This document shows positions 47,301-60,539 of a stretch of 64,000 nucleotides of DNA, piece after piece. Source of the DNA: Eumeta japonica. Taxonomy: Eukaryota > Arthropoda > Insecta > Lepidoptera > Psychidae. The stretch spans positions 310,001-374,000 of the forward strand of contig BGZK01000491.1 of the NCBI GenBank assembly GCA_005406025.1, written 5' to 3'. Position numbers and translations under genes: made by a program. Position 1 is the first letter of the stretch; each line of letters begins with the position of its first letter. The notes under the pieces are model-generated. The model made no database searches. It was given only the letters and a program-made list of their open reading frames with translations, and was not told the origin of the DNA.

Positions 47301-50300
47301 TAAAAAATACTTGTGCAAATGAAGGAAAACCAGTGTTATACGAAATCACCTAAAAACTAAACATAAAAACGTATATGACGAATTAAAAGGAGGAGAAAGT
47401 GAAAAAAGAATTACCGCTAAAATAATTTCTTTGTCGCTGTCTTCGTGACAATGTACTAGTGCACTACAGTATACCAAAACCATCCTAAAGCAAATATCAT
47501 TAAGTGACTATGTTGAAAAATTAAAAATGGGATAACAACAACGCCAAACCTTTGAGCTGGATAATTTAATTTGTGAAATGATTGCACTGGAGGATCTATC
47601 ATTTAGTTTTGTAGAATGCGTCGAATTTGTTACCTTGATCAATCAAGTATGCCTCTTGTATAATTTAAAAACTCTGCAATATTTTACTTCCTTTATTTTT
47701 GAAAATTTCTTTGGGCAGATAAAAAATAAAATTCTGGAATTGGTTAAATTCTTTGGAAAGTTAGTTTTAATGAAAGATATCTGGTCTGATTTTTGCTCTG
47801 GGGTGATAACATTTGTTTGCCACAGATTCACAAAAAGTTTTGAAAGAAAAATTGTTGTTTTGGAAGCAGAAATATTTAATGATGGACAACATACAGGAGA
47901 AAACATAGCTCTAAAGCTAGAAATGATGTTGTCATCATAGGAAATTCCCAAAAAAAGGTATTATGATTGTTCGTGGTACAAAAATGAAAAAAGGCATTTC
48001 TATGCTAAGCATTTTAATGCTGTTTTTACATAAACAATCAAGGTTTAAAAACGTTGAATATTTAAAAACATTCATTGTTTATTGCATCAAATTCAACTAG
48101 TTGTTAAGGAAGCACTTAAATCACAGGAATTCTTCATTGCAATCATTAACAAATGTAAAAAGATTGAGATATATTTTCATCACTCTAATTCAGCTCAAGA
48201 CGAATTTGCTAATCTACAAGAAAAACTTAATTGATCAAAGCTCAAGATAATTCAAAAGTGTGTGGTGAGATGGAACAGCAACTTCTACATTTTAGAATGC
48301 ATTTCAAAAAATAAATATTATTTATGACTTTATGCTTCCACTAACAACAATATTTCACAATTAAAGTCAGAAGAATGGATAACTGGAAAGATTAATTATA
48401 TTGTTAAAACCTTTCGAAGAAATAAGGTGCAGCCACAGTTTTCCTATCCTCTGTGATTCTATTACTGGCCACCTTAGAAAAGGTGATTGATGAACGTGAT
48501 TCTGATGAATTTATCAGGGACACTATTCTCGTTTTAAAACAAGAAATGAGTTATAGAGTTTCTCAATTGGAAAACGACAGATTGTTTACTACATCAACTT
48601 TTAATGATCCGAGGTACAAATTGAAGTTTTTCAAAAATCCTTCAACCAAAGAACATGTTGTGAAAAATATTTTAGATTTAATTGAGAATTAGGACTTAAA
48701 CTTGCATATACCTTCTTGTTCAAATCTGAAAAGTCCTAAAATGTCTAATCAGGGTAAGAAAAGTTTCTACTCCAGTGCCAGTCTTACAGATAAATCCATA
48801 TCATTAACAGACACTATGAAAATGATAATGGATTCTAGTGAAAACAAAGGAGAATTAGTAAATCAAATTCCAAATGTTGTACAAGTTTTTATAAAAAAAA
48901 AACAATGTATATATTAGATAAAAATATTGAAAATGAAGAAGATCCACTTCTTTGATGGAAGCTTAAATTTGGTATTCTTTCACCTGTAGCCAGACTTATT
49001 TGCATCCTTCAACGAAACAGGCTGCATTGAGAAAAAGCTTCAAAACTTTTATTTATAAAGTTTAACATTCCTTTACTTCAATTTAATTACTAAGAAATTA
49101 ATTTAAGGTTACAGCGAGTTCATATTCATTATAATTAAAGTCAAAGTATAACAACATATAACATTTTGGATATTTGTTTATATTTGTTTTGTTTTCTGTG
49201 AAAAGAAATTGTAAACTTTACTTAAAAATAGCAGTTATAATCTGCTGAATAAGTACAAAGCTTACATAATTGTAATAAGATTTATTAGAAGTAGGTATTT
49301 TAATTTGATTAGACCTCTCAAATTCCTTTTTCATAAAGGATGTTAAAATTTAGAATTTGATTGTTTTTAATATAAGGAAGGACATTCTGAATTATTTTAA
49401 TATTGTATTTTTGTTAATATATACATTAAACTAAAAAGAACAAAAGAGAAAATATTTCTATTTTAGTTGCCTACTTCAAAACCGCTCCATTTCTTTATTT
49501 AAATATCAATAAATAAAAATTATAAGTCACATCCTCCAGTGCATATATGATTTCATTTTTGTTTGTCAAATACATTCGCCGATCATTTGTATTGTTTCGT
49601 TCAAATACGAATGCAAATGTCAAAAAATATGTCATGTGAAGATAACATGAAGAAATTGGTGTATATAATTGAAAGAGGGAAAAGGAGTGGAATCAAGGCC
49701 CATGCCTAGTAAACAAAATTGAGAATGGAACGGGGTCAAAAGCGACTGTCGAGTTGGGATTGAAATGAAGAGCATAACTGGAACTAAAATCAAGAAGGGT
49801 ACCAGAACCAGAATTTAAAGCAGGATCGAGATTGGGAGTTACAGCAAGATCTCTTATTTTATTCCATCAGTTCGTCATTTGCATTTCTCCACAAAGATTT
49901 TTGTTCCCAAGCACTCAGAGGTTCAGCAACGACGGTGTTAGGGAATTGAATTGACACAAAAAGCATAAGGAACTTAAAATTTCCTGTTTACATTTTTTTT
50001 TTTGCATTTTTTTTTGCGTAAACTAGGTGTACACATAAACTACCTACACCACTTATGTGGGCAGTTTTTCTACAATCTTATAGTCTACACAAACAAACCC
50101 ATGGGTTGGACCTTGGTATATTTTACATGCTGTTTCTATTAATAAGTTTTATGCTATTTATTAATTTTCATTGTCCATTTGTAATTATTTTTCAAATCAT
50201 CTCCTGTAAAATAGATTAGGAAACAAAAGTATATTTTTTAACATATTTTATTATAATAATATTTGATTATTCATTTTAATAATATGAGATTTTTTTTTGA

Positions 50301-50394
50301 CATATCTCTTTTTAAATGTAATTAAGTTTAATTAAAAAAGTTCAATTTAAAAAAAGCAATAACAATAAATAAGTATTACATAGATATGATTATA

Positions 50395-50432
<38 letters not shown>

Positions 50433-53400
50433 CGCATTTTTATGTTTATTTTATGTATACATTATGTTAGCTTCGCTTTTCCTCAATACAGTCAAATCTT
50501 GATAAGTTGAAAACCTCCATTACTCTCAATAATCAGTGAGTCCCTACAAGCTATTTTCGTTTCTCTCTATAACTTGAAATAATAAATTGAACTTCTGTAT
50601 CTTGAACATAGCGATGTTTTATTTTATAATCGTTACAAGTGAAATGTTTGGACATTATCATCTCTATAGCTCAAAGAAAAATAAGTTACCAAGTTTAAGA
50701 ATTTGCTGACAATGTACACCATTGTTTCTTATAAAATTATTTAGGATTGTACATAAAATAGGATCACCAATTCTAAAACAATGATAAAGAAATTTATGAC
50801 TGATATTAACAAATGCTTGCTTGTTGCTGGTGTCAAGTGTTTTATTTTGAGTACATATTATTATTGATTTCATTAAATCATTTGTTATCAATTGAAAAAT
50901 TGTCATTGGAAAATTGGTTTTATTGCAATACACACCCACCTAAGCCGAAATCCCCCATAAGTCAAAAACTCTACATCTCCCTTGATGTTTCTTAGATTTT
51001 AACAGGTACAACTGTATATTATTTTTCTACTGGAATTGATTTATTGATTTATTAAAGTGATTGGATTGTGCACAATTTTTTAATTACAATGTTAATATTC
51101 TTAATGCAACTAACTACACTAACGAAATATCATATACATCAAGAAAAGAGGTTTTTGATGCATATTACATACATCAAAAAAGAATTTTGTGAATTTATCA
51201 GCAAATTACATCTTACTCAATAATTAAGTTTCTTGATAGTTGAATGTATTAATTTTATGTTATTAGGTCAAATTGAGGTCTTCACCTGGTCTGCATCAGG
51301 CACTATTATCACTGAAACACTTGCATCATCGAGACCCACAGTTATTGTGTATGTTATGGACACAGTACGCAGCGTGTCGCCAGTGACTTTCATGTCGAAT
51401 ATGCTTTACGCTTGTTCCATATTGTACAAGAGTAGGTTACCTTTTATAATAGTTATGAATAAGGTCAGTATAAAGAAATAGTATATTTAATTTGTGCTTA
51501 TTCTAAAAGAAATGTTTCTAATATAGTTGTTTATTACACTTTACTTTTAGTTCCTCAAATATATGCCTATGAATGAATAGGTACTTATGCTTTAAAAGGC
51601 TCTCATCTAGTCTTATTTCTTTCTAACTCCATTTTTTAACAAGTTTATTATCCATTTAGGCTTTTTTCACATTTATTTATATTTTTCGAGTTACATGTTA
51701 ACAGTATTTATCAAATTAGAATTTTTTGGAAGAAGCACTAAAGAAATTCAATTATGGATTTTTTTTATTTGAATCCTATAAATATTTTATTGTAGTGGAC
51801 TATAATTTACAATAATAATATGAAAGCAGTGGTAACTCAATGGATACTTGATTTGTAACCCGATGAGTGCTAGTTTGATTCAGAGCATGTTATGAGTTTT
51901 ACTAAACTAAACACATTTGTTTATTTTTAATCATTATTAAAACGCATCATATTTTCATATTGAAAAAGGTTCAACAAACATCACGAATTGAAATTGATTC
52001 AATTCATCAAAAAATTATCATTTTATGTCTTAAAAAAATCATATTTCAATACAATTTTAAGTTTCTTTGCCAATTAATTTTAAGATCTAAATATTTTTTG
52101 AGCTTTAAAAACTGTGTAGAATGCCTTAAAACCCATTTAAATCGCTTATTTTGTTCTAAAGATATCTTTGACAAAATATATGCAAAATAATGATTGTTTT
52201 TTTTTATACTTGTAATAATTTACAAAAAGAACATTGATAAATATGAGCAGAAAAATGCAATTTACAAGCTCAAAATTATCAACATTTTTATGATTTGCAA
52301 AAATTTTCTTGTTCTTCATGCATAAAAAATATTATTCAAACCAATTCAGAAGTTTTAGGGCAGACTTGCAAGTGAATCACTCCTCAGATTTCCTTATTTT
52401 TCATTAGGATATTCTCCATTATAACACATCTTGTGAAAATTTCAATTATCTCGTCTATTATAGTGGTTCAAAAGATAAAACCCTCTAAAGGTAGAACAGA
52501 AAGATGGATAGCCAGTGTACCAAAAGGACACAAGGCGTAGACTTAATAAATAAAGTTCTTTACTCTTGGATTCTCTATTCAAAGGGTGAATCAAAGAAAT
52601 AAACTTATTTCAATCAAGTTTACAGCATCCAATACAGTTTTGTTATGAATAGAGGTGAATAGATTTTGAAATTGATTTGCTAAATAATATAGGAATTGCT
52701 TGAAAAATAATCATTCTTCTCTTAGCACAAAGTTAAAAATTATTAAATGTCAGGTAAAAGAACTGGTCAAGAGTATGTCGGACCATGCTCATTATAGGGT
52801 TCCGAAGCCATTATTACAAAGAAATGCATTACAGATGAAAAAAGTACTTTGTTAAACGTTTTCCATATTTCATCCACAGACTAGTTATAAGCATTTTAGT
52901 CACATATAACTCGAAAAACAAGTCAGTATGTCGACTACTACTATAAGACTAGTTTAAACAAAAGTGTATCAGAAAAAGTGTGTATGTACATGGCACTTAC
53001 GTCCTTTTATTGAGAAGCGCAGTTTTTCGGCATTGCATTTATCGGAGCGATTATTTCCGAAATTATTCATTTTTAAAAGGACTGTCGAAATATTTGACAC
53101 ACATTGATGTTTGCTGATAATTTTTTTTTTTCAGATTCTGTTACATGTATGGAGTCCCCTCCCCCCATAAATATTTATTTTGTTTTTTAACTACCAAACT
53201 AAGTAGCGGCTTATGCAAGACACCTACTCTATAAATTTTATCAATATATGTTTTGTAGTTTTTGAATAAAATGCCTGTGACATACGGACAGGACGTAACT
53301 ATAATAAGGGTTCCGTTTTTGCCTTTTGACTCGGAACTCTAAAAACGGATATTTTGATATTGAGTAAATACTCCATAAGTAAGCAATATATAAAAATTAA

Positions 53401-56400
53401 GGTCATGACAATTGCATAAATTAAGAAATAAGTTAAAAAAGTAGTTTTTACATTATTTCTTAATTTATATGATATTAGTAAAATCCTAAAAAAAATGAGG
53501 TTATCTGTAACAGTTCACCTACAATTTACTAATTACAAACAGTTGATAACCTTACATTAACCAGTTCATGTCTGGTTTACAATTGCTGATAATAGTGTTT
53601 ATTGTGCCATTATCAGCGACTATAAACTGTGTATACCAAAAAGAAATTAGGTTTTTCTAATGTAGTTCCGTTTATAGTCTTCCAATATTGTTTTAACTAC
53701 ATATTTAAAAATGTAAGATTTATGTCTACCCATTAACAAAAAAAAACTACTATGGTACTAAAAAGGTACTATGTGACTATTATTATCGGCTTAAAATTTA
53801 ATATATTTGTAGAGATCATTTGCCCAGATGTGTTTATGGTGAAAGATTTTTGTAAACAGTGTTTATGGAATATTTTAATAATTTGTTATTTTCCTTGTTT
53901 AATTTTAAATACTGCGTGGGATATTACTTAAAAGAATTAAGAATTATAAATCCATGTTCTTTGATACAGCCTGGGAATTATTTCAGTACATTGAAATAAT
54001 TCATAATTATATAAGCTCTGTATACAAAGTAAGAGTAAATTTCACATATCCATCATTTGTAAATTAAATAAAAATATTTATTTTACCTTATTTCTTAATT
54101 TATACAATTGTCATAACCTTAATTTTACAATATTGCTTGCTTACAGAGTATTTATTCAACATTATTATTTCCGTTTTTAGAATTCCGAGTCAAAAGGCAA
54201 AAACGGAACCCTAATTATAGTTTCGTCACGTTCGTCCGTCCGTCCGTATGTCATAGACATTTTACTCAAAAAGCACAAGATATATATTGATAAAATTTAC
54301 AGTATAATTGTCTTGTATAAGCCGCTACTTAGTTTGGTAGTTAAATAACAAAAGTGAATATTTCTAGGGGAAGGACACTCCATACATGTAACAGAAGCTG
54401 AAACGAAATTTTTATCAGCAAACGTGTGACAAATATTTCGACAATCCTTTTGAAAGTGAATAATTTCGGAAATAATCGCTCCGAAAAATGCAGAAATTGG
54501 GTCCCTCCTTTATTTTCTAAACCGCAAGTCCAAAAATATGAAAAAAAATAACAGGTAACGCTTAATAAATACTTTTAATATAAATTATTTTGTACACAAT
54601 CGGATATATTGTTTTTGAGTCATTGCCGAAAAACTGCGCTTCTCAATAAAAGGACGTAAGTGCCATGTACATACACTGTTTCCGATACACTTTTGTTTAA
54701 ACTAGTCTTATAGTAGTAGTCGACATACTGACTTGTTTTTCGAGTTATACGCGATTAAAGTGCTTATAACTAGTCTGTGGATGAAACATGGAAAACGTTT
54801 AACAATGTTCTTTTTTCATCTGTAATGCATTTCTTTGTAATAATGGCTTCTGAACCCTACAATGAGCATGGTCCGACATGCTCTTGACCAGTTTTTTTAC
54901 CTGACATTTAATAATTTTTACTTTGTGCTAAGAGAAGAATGATTATATTTCAAGCAATTCCTACATTATTTAGCAAATCAATTTCAAAATCTATTCACCT
55001 CTATTCATAATAAAACTGTATTGGATGCTGTAAATTTAATTTAAATTAGTTTATTTCTTTTATAGATATCTTCTTTAAAAAACTAAGAAAAAAATGTTTT
55101 TTGGACTTTTTAAAGATCATCTTTAAAATAAAATTTGTTTTTGCATTTGTAAAGTTGCATCAAATAGCGCAAGTCTGTGTAAATCAATTAAATAGATCAA
55201 GAGGTTTCAATTTAAAGTTTTCCAAATATTGTTTTTTCTAAATAACTCTCGATAATGTGAGCAATAATGTTTTCACGCTTTCCAAGCTCGAAATATTATT
55301 GCTCAAAACAATACAGGAGATTTTGGAGCTGGCCTGTGCAAAGACAGCTGTGGCTTAGATTGGCTCAGTTATTATGAATCAATTATCTGACCTATTTATA
55401 CCTTTATTACTTTGAAATGTGAATGGTGAATTTGTAAATCTATTTTGCGGACATCACTAACTATAAATATTTCAATAATGTAAACAGTATAAAATATATT
55501 GATAATACAGATGTATCAGTGAGTATCCATTTTCCAATTTTAGTATAGGACCTTTATTTCCTACTATTAATCTTAGTAAAGGGCAAAATAAATGTGTAGA
55601 AAAAAATTGAAAACAGATGTCATTAGTACTCTTAAAAAAATCATGAATGTTGTTGATATAAAAAGTTTTATATTCATACAATGTTTTTAATTACAGACGG
55701 ATGTGGTAGAAAACTCATATGCGGTTGAATGGATGCAAGATTTTGAGGCATTCCAAGATGCACTGGATCAAGAAGGTGATAGTGAAGGAGGCACTACATA
55801 TGTGGGGAATCTCGCACGGTCTATGGCATTAGCTTTGGATGAGTTTTATAGAGATTTGAAATGTTGTGGAGTCAGTTCCCATACTGGCGAAGTGAGTGTG
55901 TATGATTATTATAAATGTTGGTCACATAAATGTGGACATTTTTTTTGTGTAACAAGGGATGTATATTGTGATGTGAATAGATTTTTTATGTCATATTACA
56001 TTCTTCTTTAAACCTGTCTTATTTCGTTTTTTAAGTAGTGCTCTTATAAAAAATATGGAAAATACCTCGTTCTTATACAATCAAAATTGTTTATACTATT
56101 TTATAAACAATGACCATTTATTTTTTTGTTTTAGGGTATTGAGGAGTTTTTTAAACTTGTTGATGAAGCAGCTGTGGAATATGAAAGGTAAAATAAAAGT
56201 TAATCTTAAGCAAACATTATATACTCCTGAAACCAGAAATTTTAAACTGGGATATGTTAATTCTATCATAAGAAAAGTTAGTTAAATCAATGCTAATTTT
56301 GATTCAGAAAATTACTTTATTTTATAAAATATATTTTATTGAGAATATCTCTTGCAAAACTACATTATAATAGGTAAAAAAATTAAAATTATAGTATTAA

Positions 56401-58704
56401 CAAGTTTGGAAAAGCACAAATATGAAATGTTAGGTATTTATTTTGTTAACACATGTTTGGTCTATGCCAAATTAGCGAATAACATGAAGATGGAGAAAGA
56501 GTTGAGGAGGCTCTATGTGCGTATTTTCTGTGTGTATTTTTAATGAGGTTCCTCAAAATATACGAAATTTGCCCTAGAAAATATTTAAAATCTTTATTAG
56601 CAAATGCTTGTTAGGGTAAAGGGTAGAGTAAAGCAGCAATATACAATTTATAAATACTCACAGGGCAAATATTCATGGATATGATCAGCTCAATTTCTTG
56701 CAGATTTGTTTCTTTGTGATAGTTATATAAATGTATATTTGATCATATAGTATATTTAAATTTGAAAAAGTTACACTTAATTTTCTTTTTCGTTCTTGAG
56801 GGAAAACTGCCTTTCGAATGTGTGATGATGCAGCAATATGTGAATTCTTGAAATATTGTGATGTATTTCAGGTGCTATATATAGCCTGTGATGAGACTAA
56901 AAAAAATGAATTGTAAACATGAAACAATAAATATTTTAAAATTGATCTATTTAGTATTTTAATTTATTTTTGAATAAATAATTCAGTTTTTTATACATTT
57001 CCATGAATTAGCAGTATAACACTGATGTAAAAAAAAGAAAATAAAGGAAGGAACAACTATTAAACTTATTGGCAATTATTTATTTAACTAAAAAATGGTT
57101 CCAAACGTAAATTCAGAGCCTGTCTTATTGGCATTCATATGAATAGTGTTTAAAGAAGGTTCATAACATAGCATTGACCAGAATACTCTATTTATCTATC
57201 ATACTATTTTCATAATATTGGCATTATATATTGACATGATATATCAATTGCTTCTTCTGTATTTTGAGGTCCTGGAGTGCTTCATATATTTTATATGTGG
57301 ATGTATGACTAAAATAGGTTATTAATCTACTGTGTTTATTGTAGTAATTAATAGTGTTTAAGGTATAGGATAAGCTGAGAATTCAGGTTGTATTTATGAT
57401 ATGTAAGTGGTATTTGGTTGTCATTTATTTAGTTAATATTTTTAAAGTACATTTGTATTATGATTGTATTAAATGTTCTAATTATTATTAGGGAGTATCG
57501 GGCTGATTGGCTAAGAATGAGAACTGAAAAATTGGAAGAAGAGAAAAATAATGAAGAAGAAATGAAGGCATCAAGTAAGTGGTACTGTTCAGTGTTTTTA
57601 GAATGGAAAATCGATAATGATGAATCAATTTGGAAACTATAATGCTAATAGAAACTAAATTAAATTGCATAGATATTGATTTTAAACCATCATTAAAATC
57701 TTGTATATTAATATGATATCTTTGGATGTAACAGAAAAAAAGTAATTATATAAATAAATTGATGAGATTATTTGCATTTTCTAATCGATTTCACAGTTTT
57801 CATACTTTTATTTGTCAGAAAGTAGTTTATAAATCATCTAGGCAACATTTTTTAAATTACTCTTAGATTAGTAGATATCTGAATATGTAGAATATGATGA
57901 AAAAGATATGAATATGTTTTTGAAGTGTTTTAAATTTTAGAACAAAAATGTTCTCTTCATTAAGGTCTATTTACCAAAATATTTTAAAGTAAATTAGTTA
58001 GTTTGTAGAAATTGTGTAAATCCTGCCAATAAAATTTGTATAGTAAATGCATTATCTTTTTGTAACAAATGAATATTGAATCAGCATTTGGTATTCCAAA
58101 TGCTGGGTCGTATATTGATGTTGAAAACATTTGCTTATGATGCATTTCAAGTGTAATTTTTATTACCTATGAACTAAAGCTATTTTTGATTTGATTTGGA
58201 GTGAAGCTTTTACATATTAAGAAGGTATTGCAATTTTATAGATCAATTATTTTGTAGGTTATTCAGATGATACAGTCATTAGCAAAAAAAATCTAATAGA
58301 AGAGGTCCCTACTGGTCGAGAAATTAGTGATATGTACCTAAAACATCCAGCGAATGAAAGTTCCAGTGATGAAGAAGGGACAGAAACAGGCAGACAAGTA
58401 GATGGTAATTATTTTTAATAGTTAACTCGTCTAAACTACGAGTTACTAGGAAGTTTACTATAATAATGTTATGAGTACTTCTTATGTTTTGCTATTAATT
58501 TTAAAAATGTTCTTTACACTGTATAAAGTGTTTGAATTAAAAATTGTTCAATTCAAACTAAATTTTAATAATCAAATCGTCCACCTTTACTTTTTCTTGT
58601 TTTATAAGTTGCTATTTGTAATTTCAGATGCACCAAAGGATGTAGAAATGTTTCAAGAATTTATTAGGAAACATGTTAAACCGCAAGATGGTGCTCCCAC
58701 GTGA
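44345..58704 (+). CDS. Gpn1: GPN-loop GTPase 1 (XAB1/MBDin)
   Basis: Nine exons join in frame with GT-AG introns: 44345-44411, 44484-44609, 46510-46677, 51267-51463, 55697-55891, 56135-56187, 57492-57574, 58258-58404, 58628-58704. They give 370 residues; the human protein has 374. Motifs are complete: P-loop GMAGAGKT (23-30), the diagnostic GPN insert in YGLGPNGGI (82-84), DTPGQIE (118-124, switch II), NKTD (185-188, base recognition) and SSHTGEG. The C-terminal third is a charged helix ([15 protein letters not shown]) and an acidic tail, as in the family. Known GPN1 proteins form dimers with GPN3 and are needed to assemble RNA polymerase II in the cytoplasm and bring it into the nucleus. Start ATG 44345 follows AACA. 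The intron after exon 4 falls exactly between NK and TD of the G4 motif. Introns 3 and 4 exceed 4 kb because of transposons. Confidence 0.94.
47250..49060 (+). pseudogene. BED-finger hAT transposase remnant in GPN1 intron 3
   Basis: Same strand as GPN1. A BED zinc finger is visible near 47275-47390: [11 protein letters not shown], a stop, then RNHLKTKH (CxxC and HxxxxH). At 47578-47940 a 120-residue frame includes [20 protein letters not shown] and [14 protein letters not shown], matching the DIWTS and HTGENIA blocks of ZBED-type hAT transposases. Further pieces are VRWNSN (about 48270), [15 protein letters not shown] (48453-48692) and a C-terminal dimerisation block [11 protein letters not shown] near 48985. 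Several stops and frameshifts make it inactive. Element ends were not found. Confidence 0.82.
49675..49860 (+). repeat. degenerate purine-rich short-repeat tract
   Basis: Same class as 5640-5790: loosely repeated words GGAATC, GGGATT, GGGGTC, GGAACT and AGATCG over about 185 bases, in GPN1 intron 3. No fixed period is evident. Confidence 0.5.
50401..50431. repeat. (AT)n microsatellite
   Basis: About 15 uninterrupted AT units in GPN1 intron 3. Confidence 0.95.
50489..51014. mobile_element. pogo-like element in GPN1 intron 3
   Basis: A 526-bp insertion flanked by TA (50487-50488 and 51015-51016). The left end is CAGTCAAATCTTGATAAGTT and the right end read inward is CAGTTGTACCTGTTAAAATC, an imperfect terminal repeat of the pogo type that differs from 17595-18091. 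A 91-codon minus-strand frame (50664-50939) inside is not recognised and may be chance. It ends 250 bases before exon 4. Confidence 0.62.
51826..51900 (+). repeat. tRNA-derived SINE head
   Basis: GTGGTAACTCAATGGATACTT resembles an A box and D arm. TTGATTTGTAACCC resembles an anticodon arm with loop TTTGTAA (TGT, as in tRNA-Thr), and AGTTTGATTCAG resembles a B box. Spacing fits a tRNA, but stems are degraded. In GPN1 intron 4. Confidence 0.5.
52593..55060. mobile_element. 2.5 kb fold-back element in GPN1 intron 4
   Basis: Two arms of roughly 850-970 bp, about 52593-53445 and 54085-55060, are inverted copies around a spacer of about 640 bp. Shared words in mirrored order include AAAGAAATAAACT (outer ends), CAGCATCCAATACAGTTTT, GTCAGTATGTCGACTACTAC, AAGTGCCATGTACATACAC, GGTTCCGTTTTTGCCTTTTG and AAATTAAGAAATAAG (inner ends). 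Differences are substitutions and small indels; one arm lacks about 130 bases next to the TTTATCGGAGCGATTATTTCC block. No coding capacity. The GGGTTCCGTTTTTGCC block with GTCCGTCCGTCCGT nearby resembles a repeat widespread in Lepidoptera (recall). Confidence 0.87.
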
Positions 58705-58747
58705 TGTATGCATTAGCAAAGTTGTCATAAATATAAAGATTTTTTAA

Positions 58748-58757
58748 AATAAATAAA
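58748..58757 (+). terminator. GPN1 poly(A) signal
   Basis: Overlapping AATAAATAAA starts 44 bases beyond the GPN1 stop codon. Confidence 0.75.
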
Positions 58758-60205
58758 AAGGTTTTAATTGAATAGATTTTATTATTTCGAGTGTTTGCAT
58801 TGAAACTGGCTAATATTTAAAGTAAATTTAAATAACATTTTAAGTAGCCTCTCTTACAAAGTAACACATTATCTATTAGTTCTATTTTTATTCAACATAT
58901 TTTTTCCAATATATATACCAAGTGTTATTGCTTGTATATATTTTCAGATAATTTCATACTTATTTTCCATTTAGATATGCAAAAACTTATAAAACAATTT
59001 TTTGATACAACTCCTTAACATATATGTCAAAATTATTAAGTTATTATAATCCAAGAATAAATTGGAATTTTTAAGTCAAATATTTGTTTAAAAAAAACAT
59101 ATATGCATATGCTAAATATTTCTAAATTCTAGTAACAAACTTAGAATGTCCAATAATAAGAACCCTATAACTAATTCAAAATAAATAATTTTTATTTAAA
59201 ATATCTATATAACCACAACCGAATCACAAAAAAATTATTGAAATGAGGTAAATAAAGTGAGAATCTATCCATTCTTTAATTAATGTTTATGAGCATAGTA
59301 ATGTGAACAAATATCAGAACAAAATAACAAACAATTTACAACTACTTACGGAATTAATGTTTACATCCAACATCAAAGAATGGACTTAATATTGATAAAA
59401 TGTTACAAAATAATAATAATTATCCTGAAAGTATTTAGCTTACTTTGATATTATATTTGATGAAGATGACAAATGATTTTTTACTCTTGATCTTAATGAC
59501 TGACCCTGTTTTTTGCCAAATTTTAGATCAAACCGATTAGTTTTAACAAATAACACAAGTAACTTTTAAGAGCTTTGCTTCACTATAGAACAATTTCAAA
59601 TCATACATAAATCACTATGTCAAACAGCCATGTGTCTAGTGTAATGAGTTTAAATAGAATATTAAACTCGTACTGCACACCCTAAGAATTACATAAAAGC
59701 TCAAGAATTTATGAGATTATCTGCTACAATGTTTTGGTAATGTATTCAATTTTCTACATCATTAGTCCAAACATACATCTTGTTGAAGTTATTCTTGTTA
59801 TCTTGTAACCTGCTTTCACATTACCAATTTGTTTTTTACAATATTTCTTTTTACAGTTAATAATTGTATGTACATATTTTTTTAAACGGATACATATTTC
59901 AAGCAACTTGTGTCCATAAAAAATGTTAATTGATAACAATATCTTATAATCACAAACATAGACTATTTAGGGTGGAATACAACAAAAACAAGGTTTAGGA
60001 GACAAGTATAAATTGTTATATATATTTCTAGTAAAAAAATTAGTACTGCTTTGCCATGTAGACTATTTGGCCAATATTGAAAATGTAAATGTGTAATAAC
60101 AAAAACATTGCCAATAAACAGCTTTTATATTTAATTGGATATTAACTAGGCATACAGAGTAAGTACTGTTATCTGCTAAATAAATATATTTTAAAATTAA
60201 GAACA
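58758..60205. other. intergenic and probable 3' UTR of the minus-strand gene
   Basis: AT-rich with no supported coding. The right part probably belongs to the 3' UTR of the transcript ending at 60206. Confidence 0.35.
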
Positions 60206-60473
60206 TTATAAACAATTTCTTTGGAAAGAATTGCTATCAGATAAATTTTGATATGGGTGCTCTTTATTGTGACTGTTTCCATTGATTAAACTGTGGTCGT
60301 GATCATGATCCCTATCAGAATTCTGATTATGACCGTTAACCAAGCGGCCAGCACGTTCTTGTGAAGGATCTTTGAGTTTCCAAGCTGGCAAGTATGATAT
60401 TCGATTTGAGCTATCCGTGTACACAAGAGCTGGATTAGGTCTGGTGTTTAATATGCTGCCTATTGAAGTGTAC
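60206..60473 (-). CDS. last coding exon of an unidentified gene
   Basis: On the minus strand a TATTTTCAG acceptor is followed by an exon starting at 60473 and running to a stop at 60206. It encodes about 89 residues: YTSIGSILNTRPNPALVYTD, then SSNRISYLPAWKLKDPSQER, then a polar tail with alternating DHDHDH and Asn/His/Ser-rich sequence ending NSFQRNCL. The frame is entered with two bases from the previous exon, so a start at the upstream Met (60517) would read through the acceptor and is unlikely. The first half looks conserved and the tail disordered, as in the cytoplasmic end of a larger protein. I do not recognise the family. Upstream exons must lie to the right, perhaps beyond the window. 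Confidence 0.6.
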
Positions 60474-60539
60474 CTGAAAATATTAATATTATATAGTTTA
60501 AAGTCGTCATCAGTCATATGACATTTATTACAATGATTA

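Noticed and set aside
60474..60517. Extending the terminal exon up to the Met at 60517
   Set aside because: A TATTTTCAG splice acceptor ends at 60474 and the upstream residues look random, so the exon is taken to start at 60473.
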